Assembly (NCBI GenBank): GCA_002104895.1
Contig: MCFG01000546.1
Location: forward strand, 1-12,500
Reading direction: 5' to 3'
Length of the DNA: 12,500 bases
DNA from: Anaeromyces robustus
Lineage: Eukaryota > Neocallimastigomycota > Neocallimastigomycetes > Neocallimastigales > Neocallimastigaceae
The notes under the pieces are model-generated. The model saw only the letters and a list, made by a program, of their open reading frames with translations, ran no database searches and was not told the DNA's origin. The position numbers and the translations under genes are program-made. Positions 1-12,500 of this stretch are shown in pieces. Position 1 is the first letter of the stretch. Each line of letters starts with the position of its first letter.

Positions 1-510
1 ATATATATAACACTATAGTAATAATAATTATAATAAAAGATGGAATAATTACTTCTAAACCTTGAAGTCTATCGATGATTTTTATTACTTGATTAATTGA
101 TAAATTACACTCATTTAAATTTTCATATGTATATTTTGGCTTTTCATGTTTCATTCCTGAATCCATCTTCGGGTCCATTATCTTTATTATTATTAATATT
201 TGTGAATAATGAAAATTATTTAAATATTTGATTTCGTAAATAAATAATTAATAATAATAAAAAAAATAAATAAATTTGAAATTACTTCAATTGCTGACAT
301 GGTTTCATATAATGTAAATGAATTTTTTTTCAAAAGTTGGCCTACAGCAAAATCTATTGCAATTTTTTTTTTTTTTTTTTTTTTATAAAAGATTACATGT
401 TTTTTTTTTTTAATTAATAAATAAAGATAATTAACATTTGTTTAATACAATTTCAAATATATACCTTCTGTTGCCCGATTTATCAAATCGGTAATATCTA
501 TATAAGTCAT
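1..510 (-). CDS. NAA35: NatC N-alpha-acetyltransferase auxiliary subunit, NAA35/MAK10 (5' part only)
   Basis: NAA35/Mak10 is the large auxiliary subunit that, with the catalytic subunit NAA30 and the small NAA38, forms NatC, which acetylates N-terminal Met before hydrophobic residues at the ribosome. Exons on the minus strand are 465-510, 286-353 and 53-181. Introns are 354-464 and 182-285, with GT...AG ends, and a third donor (gtaatt) follows at 52. The start at 510 has an in-frame TAA 9 bases upstream. The 81 visible residues include MSAIEIMDPKMDSGM (residues 34-48), split across exons 2 and 3. This is the hallmark N-terminal motif of Mak10, and an IDRLQGLE segment follows where the family has its next conserved helix. 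The motif makes the family call near certain. The rest of the gene (the family is about 700 residues) lies beyond the left edge. It is divergent from the PCM1-like gene at 1398. Confidence 0.93.
363..384. repeat. Poly(T) run in NAA35 intron 1
   Basis: About 22 consecutive T on the plus strand, which is poly(A) on the NAA35 sense strand. It lies about 10 bases inside the 3' end of the 111-base intron 1, upstream of the acceptor. It is an ordinary homopolymer of an AT-rich genome. Confidence 0.9.
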
Positions 511-731
511 TTTCAATTATATTAAAATGATGGTATATAATTCAATTTAAATGAAAAAAAAGTATTGATATCGTTTATTTATATTTTTTATAAATACTAG
601 TATATATTATACATATATAATTATTAATAAATATTAAGTATTCTTTATTAATATTATTTTATATTAATTGTTAATAAAAATATTTAATTAACTTTTTATT
701 TAATTATACAAATATTTAAATAAAATTTTTA

Positions 732-1015
<284 letters not shown>

Positions 1016-1022
<7 letters not shown>

Positions 1023-1049
1023 AAGAATATAAATTTATTCTTATAGTAA
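1016..1049. repeat. Perfect 14-bp inverted repeat with 6-base loop
   Basis: The left arm TTACTATAAGAATA (1016-1029) and the right arm TATTCTTATAGTAA (1036-1049) are exact reverse complements around the loop TAAATT. It starts inside the last ACT-containing unit of the (ATT)n tract and can form a hairpin on either strand. Confidence 0.85.
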
Positions 1050-1397
1050 AAATCAAGTATTATTTATATTCAGTATTTTTAATAGATGTACCATTATTAT
1101 CATCATAATCATATGATTTAATGATTTACGTTATTTATTATCCATAATTAACATAAATTAAATAAAATAATAAAATAAATAATAAGAAATTAAATTATTT
1201 TACATTTAAAAAAAAGAATGATATAAAAAAATACATTTAAAAAATTAATTTATTTTTTTTTATGTGTGTGTTTTAATTAATTCAAATTTAAAATTTAATA
1301 TATTTTTTAAGGCTTTAATTAAAATATTCAAATAATTTGTATCTATTTGGAATTGTATTTTTTTATAGCATTATTGCATTTTAATAATTATAATAAT

Positions 1398-6380
<4,983 letters not shown>

Positions 6381-6654
6381 ATGTATTATCACTGATATTT
6401 ATATACACAGATAAAAAATATTTTTACACTTATTTAGTATATATTTTTTATTAAAATAATAATTTTATTTATTAATATAATCTATAAATATAATAAATAT
6501 TAATATTTCTACTTTTATTTTTTAAATGTAAATACATTATATTATTAATTTATCATTTGTTTAATATATTAAAAATAATTAAATAAATTAATATAAATTA
6601 TATATTTTATGTATTTATATATTCATTTGAATATATATTATATGTATTTATTTA
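6381..6654. other. Convergent intergenic region
   Basis: These 274 AT-rich bases lie between the stop codons of two converging genes, so both 3' UTRs must lie here. I see no gene and no clear structured element. AATAAA-like strings are present but not informative in this composition. Confidence 0.6.
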
Positions 6655-7688
6655 TTATTTGAAGAAATTTTGAAGTATTATGCAAGATTTCTTAATTATA
6701 TGAAATTATATAAAAAATTAGTTAATAAAAAATATTATAAAATTTAAAAAATTTTTATATATAATTATAAAAAAATTATTATAATTTACAATGTCAAATT
6801 GAGCTGATAATAAACAGTTATAACATGTATTATATTCAAATTTTTGAATTAAATCTTTGTTAAAAAATGAAATTTTAACTTTGGTATCATTATTAATAGA
6901 ATATCCATATTTATTGAATATTGATGCAACAAGTAAGAAACATATTCCAGTATATGATGAAAATAATGCAATAGTTATTAGTGAATTAGAAATATCTTCT
7001 GGTAATTGATACTTATTTATAGCATTTATTGCTAATAATTCATTATATGTTAGTCATAAATTAGTGAGTGAATATACAACAATAAAATTATAACTTAATG
7101 TCAATAAAAATATATATATATAAATAAAAAAAAATACCTTCATATATTAAAATCATATCAGCATTTGTAAATTTTGGTGATATTTCTAATAAATAATTAA
7201 TTATATCAAGTCTTGATGGCATTTTCATATTTCCATAAGAAGAAGAAAGAAGATATGATATTATTCCATACTCTTTTAAATATCTTATTATATTTTTATT
7301 AATTCCATTATTTTCAAATTTTTCCGCTGGTATTAATGATAATATTTAAATACATAATTTATTAATAGAATAATTTATAAGAATAATATATATATTATAA
7401 ACTCTTGGTTTTTAATACCTTCATTATTTGCTGTTATACAATTATCAATGAAAAATTTGAATCTTTTATAAAAATGTTTATTTCCTGTGAAACTCAAATT
7501 AACTTGAGAAATCCATTCACTATTGAATTTAATAAATATATATTGTGACAGCCTATTTTTTAATAATATATATTTTATTTAATATATTAATAATTAATAT
7601 TGAATAGTATTTTGTTATTATATAATAATGATATTTAATTATAAAGTTAGTTATCAATTAAATATGAATAATATATTAATTATTTAAC

Positions 7689-7755
<67 letters not shown>

Positions 7756-8395
7756 AATGAATGAGAAATAACAAATAAATCAAATGGACGAATATGATCA
7801 ATTGCAATTGAATTTCCTGCTTTAAAGAGAATTTGTGTTATACTATGAGGTGCTGGCGATGGTGTTATACTATGATGACGTACTGATAAAAGTTATATAT
7901 ATATATTATTTAGTAAATAGTTATTAATTGATATATTAAATATCATGTATTATATTATCATTAATAATACATTCTAATACAGCTCTAGCTGTGATAATTT
8001 CATTCTGATAATCTACTGATAACATATTAGATAATAAAGCAATTCTTTCCAAAAAAATTTTTAAAATGATAATTTGGTTATCTTGTGTCTATAATATATA
8101 TTAATATTATCGAATAGTATTAACATATTATATATTTTTGTAAAAAATTGAAAATCTATTTGTTTTCTTTTTTAAATTATTAATATTATTACTGTAATTG
8201 ATGCTAATGCAGAAATTATATGAATTATGTCTTTTAATTTCCTTTGTTGAGAAGAACTCTCTTCCACAATGTCAATATTTGACGGTTGTACTTCCATATT
8301 ATTTATAATATTCATTTTTTCTTCATCAAATGTTTTTTTCAAGTATTCTGCCCATGATAATTCTTCATTCTTTATATAAAATATGAAATTGTTAT

Positions 8396-8471
<76 letters not shown>

Positions 8472-9112
8472 ATATTCTTTTTTATTTAGCTTTTAATATT
8501 AATATTAATTTTATTTTTATTTTTTCTTCTTTATTTTCATATTTACAATTCTCCATTTATTATGTTTTCTTATCATTCTTATTTCATTTCCAATATGAAC
8601 AATTAATGGTGAATTTTCTGTATGCGCTAATTTGACAATAGTTCTTCCTAAAAGACATAATGCACATAGTTCACTACTTAAACCTTTATTTTTAATAATT
8701 TTAAATTGTATTAATCACTTCAAGATTAATTTTTATATTTAATATTTATCAAACTATTTTAATTTTTGAATAATATAAATATTTACTTAATAAATCGAGT
8801 GAACTTGGACTATATTTTTCTTGATTTTTGAACCAATAGTCCCAAGTTGATAGCATTAATATATCATCCTTAATGTTGTAAATTTAAAAATGTTATGAAA
8901 TTGAATAAATAATTTCTATAATAAAAAATAGTTATATATATAATAATCATTTTTTAATTTTTACTTACTTTTGAAAGATCAGTTTTCCCAATTGTAAGTG
9001 TTGTTTTAGTATTTTTAAGAGTAGGAATTAATAATGGATTTGTTTGGAGAATAGTATTATTTATAGAGCCACCATTTAATACACAATCATTTTGGTTTGG
9101 TACTGGAAACAT
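6655..9112 (-). CDS. Unrecognised helical protein, 461 residues, 10 exons
   Basis: I do not recognise this family. Minus-strand exons: 8969-9112, 8787-8868, 8547-8683, 8193-8369, 7971-8088, 7756-7882, 7419-7552, 7138-7326, 6790-7031, 6655-6690. They total 1386 bases, with phases matching at all nine junctions. The start at 9112 is directly preceded by an in-frame TAA. The protein is low in Asn runs and rich in Leu/Ile, with many helix-like stretches (for example IVKLAHTENSPLIVHIGNEI and LKIFLERIALLSNML), so an ARM/HEAT-like helical repeat fold is possible. Residues 386-408 are strongly hydrophobic and could be one membrane segment or buried helices. The last exon is the weakest: without its intron (6691-6789) the frame would read through to a TAA at 6718-6720, giving a different, Ile/Phe-rich tail. 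It is convergent with the PCM1-like gene, 274 bases away, and divergent from SEN2. Confidence 0.72.
7692..7754. repeat. (TTA)n tract in intron 6 of the minus-strand gene
   Basis: About 21 TTA units on the plus strand, which is (TAA)n on the sense strand. They begin right at the donor gtaataata of intron 7553-7755, so the array overlaps the splice donor itself. This intron is 203 bases, one of the longest of the gene. Confidence 0.93.
7835..7875 (-). repeat. 27-bp spaced coding repeat (HSIT...HSIT) in exon 6
   Basis: The 14-mer GTGTTATACTATGA (plus strand) occurs at 7835-7848 and again at 7862-7875. On the sense strand it encodes HSIT-PSPAP-HSIT, a nine-residue tandem duplication in a Pro/Ser-rich loop of the unrecognised protein. 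Confidence 0.8.
8396..8467. repeat. (TAA)n tract in intron 3 of the minus-strand gene
   Basis: About 24 TAA units on the plus strand inside intron 8370-8546. That intron is 177 bases, or about 105 without the array, which is the usual intron size here. Confidence 0.93.
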
Positions 9113-10433
<1,321 letters not shown>

Positions 10434-12264
10434 ATGACAAGTATGAAAAATAAAACATATAAAGATAAAATTAAAAAAAATGGTTCTATTAAAACTTACA
10501 GAAAAAAAAATTTTAGTCCATTTCCATTACCTAATTTATTAAGTAATAATTATCAATTAAATGTGAATAACACTTCAGAAATTATTAAAAGAGATTATAA
10601 ACGAGTAAAATTTTCTTTGTCAAAGATTTTAAAATATTATTTTTATGAATTTTTTCCAACATCAATTACTCATATTATCAGTCCAATTAAAGGTAATTTA
10701 ATGTTAATAAGAAATGAATCCATTTCTAATGAAACTATAAAATTAGAAAATAATTTAGATGTACCAGCTTGTGTAATAATATCTAATAAAAAATCAATAA
10801 AAAATTGTTGGAATAATGGCTTTTATGGTAAAGGAAATTTATCAAGGAGTGAACCCGATTGGACTGAGAGAATTTTAAAAGATATAATTCAGAAAAATTC
10901 GGGTCATCAAACAATAATTAATTGCCTTAGAAATAACCCTAAACAAGTAAATACCATGAATGTCAATAAGGATTCTTATAGATTTTTAAATAAATTAAAT
11001 AATACCAGTATTACTTTTAAAATATCAAGTGAGTATATAATATAAAAATCTTCAATAGAAATAATATATAAAATCAATAAATAATAATAAAATTTTATTG
11101 ATATATATATATATATTCTACAAGAATCTATCAATTATAACAAACAATTATTAGTTGAAATTCAAAGTTTAGGATTATCATTAATTCAAGATTTATTTTC
11201 AATTATATTCAATCCATATAAATTTTTTAATTATATTAAAAATATATGTGAAAACTTAATTATAAAAAAGGTCAAACAAAAGTGTATAAAATCTTCAGAT
11301 TTATTAAATATGGAATACTTACAACTGGATTTAGTGGAGGCTTTTTTCTTGAAATATGCACTTAATTGTATTTCTATCAAAAATAAAAATAAGGTTTTCA
11401 TTTTATATAATTATTATAAATTATAGATGACTATAATTTAGATAGTTTTTTTTTGTTATTATCTAATATTACATTATTAAATTGATTGTTAATATATATA
11501 AAGGAAATGTCAATTGATAATTGTTGGAATAAATTTAGAAAAGATATTAATAATCCAGCTGATTTATTTATATTAAAATATGTTGCATATCATTATTATC
11601 GTAGTCAGGGATGGATTGTTAAGGAAGGTTTAAAATATGGCGTTGACTATGGTAATAATAATATCTTATTATTATTGAAATAAAAATAAGTAATGATCTT
11701 AATAGGAATATTTAATTTATTAATATTTTAAATATCTATCTATATAATATATATAATAATTAATTTTGATATAGTTTTATATCAAAAAGGACCGGCTTTT
11801 TCACATTCTGAGTAATTTTTAAAGTTTTAATTTTATTTCATTATTATTTTTTTTCGATATTTTTTTTTTTCAATCATATAATATTAGCTGATTTTAAAAA
11901 TATTATTTTTATTTAGATTTGCAATATCAATAATACCAGTTTTAGAAGATCAGGATAATCTTAATTATATAAATAAATTACCAACAGTACATGAAATTAA
12001 TTGTACTAACCGTGTATGTAATCAAGTATTAAAGGTAATAAACTAATAATATATCTTTTATTAGTTAACTATTTTTTATTAATAATATTTATAAATTTAC
12101 ATTTTTGAATAATTTTTTTATTTTATTGATAATATAAGAAATTGGTTTTTTGCTATATTATTATTCCAAAAAATATTAATTTGGATTCAGCAGATTGTTT
12201 GAAAATGTATAAAATTTATGAAGTACGATTAAAAAGGTGGAATCCGGATAAAACACGAAATTAA
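10434..12264 (+). CDS. SEN2: tRNA-splicing endonuclease catalytic subunit SEN2/TSEN2, 6 exons
   Basis: SEN2 is the subunit of the four-part nuclear tRNA-splicing endonuclease that cuts the 5' splice site of intron-containing pre-tRNAs. Exons: 10434-11028, 11125-11393, 11504-11651, 11775-11811, 11917-12034, 12139-12264. They total 1293 bases, giving 430 residues, between the lengths of yeast (377) and human (465) proteins. The N-terminal half has CWNNGFYGKGNLSRSEP (about 125-141), a family signature. A YLQLDLVEAFFLKYAL helix comes next. The C-terminal nuclease domain begins NPADLFILKYVAYHYYRSQGW. The catalytic Tyr is Y340 in LYQKGP and the His is H348 in FSHSEF, eight residues apart as in yeast. 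The Lys is K389 or K390 at the exon 5/6 junction. The intron 2 donor is gttttc, which is unusual, but the phase and protein continuity support it. The first Met is used, though MTSM leaves a second choice at residue 4. Confidence 0.95.
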
Positions 12265-12500
12265 ATATAAATTGAATAAATTAATAACATATATATTTGG
12301 CATATATTTTTAAAATTTTTTTATTTTTTTTTTTTTTATTTTCTATTTTCCTTTTTATTTTATGTTACTTGTTTAATTTAAATATATTTATTTATTTATA
12401 AAAAATAGGAGTTAATCACATATTTTTTATATTTAATAAGAATACAATATAATTATATTTTTTTATATCCAAATTTTGAAAATAATATGTACATAAATGG
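12265..12500. other. 3' flank of SEN2
   Basis: AT-rich with a poly(T) stretch at about 12317-12338. It must contain the SEN2 3' UTR. I see no further gene before the right edge. Confidence 0.5.

Noticed and set aside
1347-1397. Upstream extension of the PCM1-like frame starting at 1347
   Set aside because: The first in-frame ATG is 1398. The upstream part reads hydrophobic, non-typical residues and contains a 3' splice-site-like tatag, so it is more likely UTR or intron.
6718-6789. Read-through C terminus of the minus-strand gene ending at 6718
   Set aside because: It reads an Ile/Phe/Asn-rich tail typical of intron sequence, and a gtaaat donor with a phase-matched acceptor gives a more ordinary tail. 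Not fully excluded.

Overview
The window is nuclear DNA from a very AT-rich eukaryote with many short introns. It holds four protein-coding genes, one of them cut by the left edge. Each gene is broken by introns of about 76-120 bases with GT...AG ends. Every exon chain below was built by hand, and each one closes in frame. The Asn-rich protein, the extreme AT richness, the dense introns and the gene content together suggest an early-diverging flagellated fungus. The gut fungi (Neocallimastigomycetes) fit best. That is an inference from style and content, not a proven assignment. A dictyostelid fits less well because it usually has far fewer introns per gene.

Layout: (1) 53-510, minus strand: the 5' end of NAA35/MAK10, the large auxiliary subunit of the NatC N-terminal acetyltransferase. 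It runs off the left edge. (2) 511-1397: a divergent intergenic region with a long (ATT)n tract and a perfect 14-bp-stem hairpin beside it. (3) 1398-6380, plus strand: an 11-exon gene for a 1207-residue Asn-rich coiled-coil protein. Its exon 9 carries a block that matches, position by position, a conserved block of the animal centriolar-satellite protein PCM1. This is the most interesting element here. (4) 6655-9112, minus strand, convergent with the previous gene: a 10-exon gene for a 461-residue, mostly helical protein that I do not recognise. (5) 9113-10433: an AT-rich divergent intergenic region with a TAAA array of about 260 bases. (6) 10434-12264, plus strand: a 6-exon gene for SEN2/TSEN2, the catalytic subunit of the tRNA-splicing endonuclease, with the Tyr-His-Lys triad intact. 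(7) 12265-12500: AT-rich 3' flank.

The genes do not form an operon or a pathway: protein N-acetylation, a likely centrosome/basal-body scaffold, an unknown, and tRNA splicing. They are arranged as divergent, convergent and divergent pairs. Triplet (AAT/ATT) arrays occur in the NAA35/PCM1-like intergenic region, inside three oversized introns, and as poly-Asn codons in the PCM1-like exons. So the same repeat is tolerated in coding, intronic and intergenic contexts.
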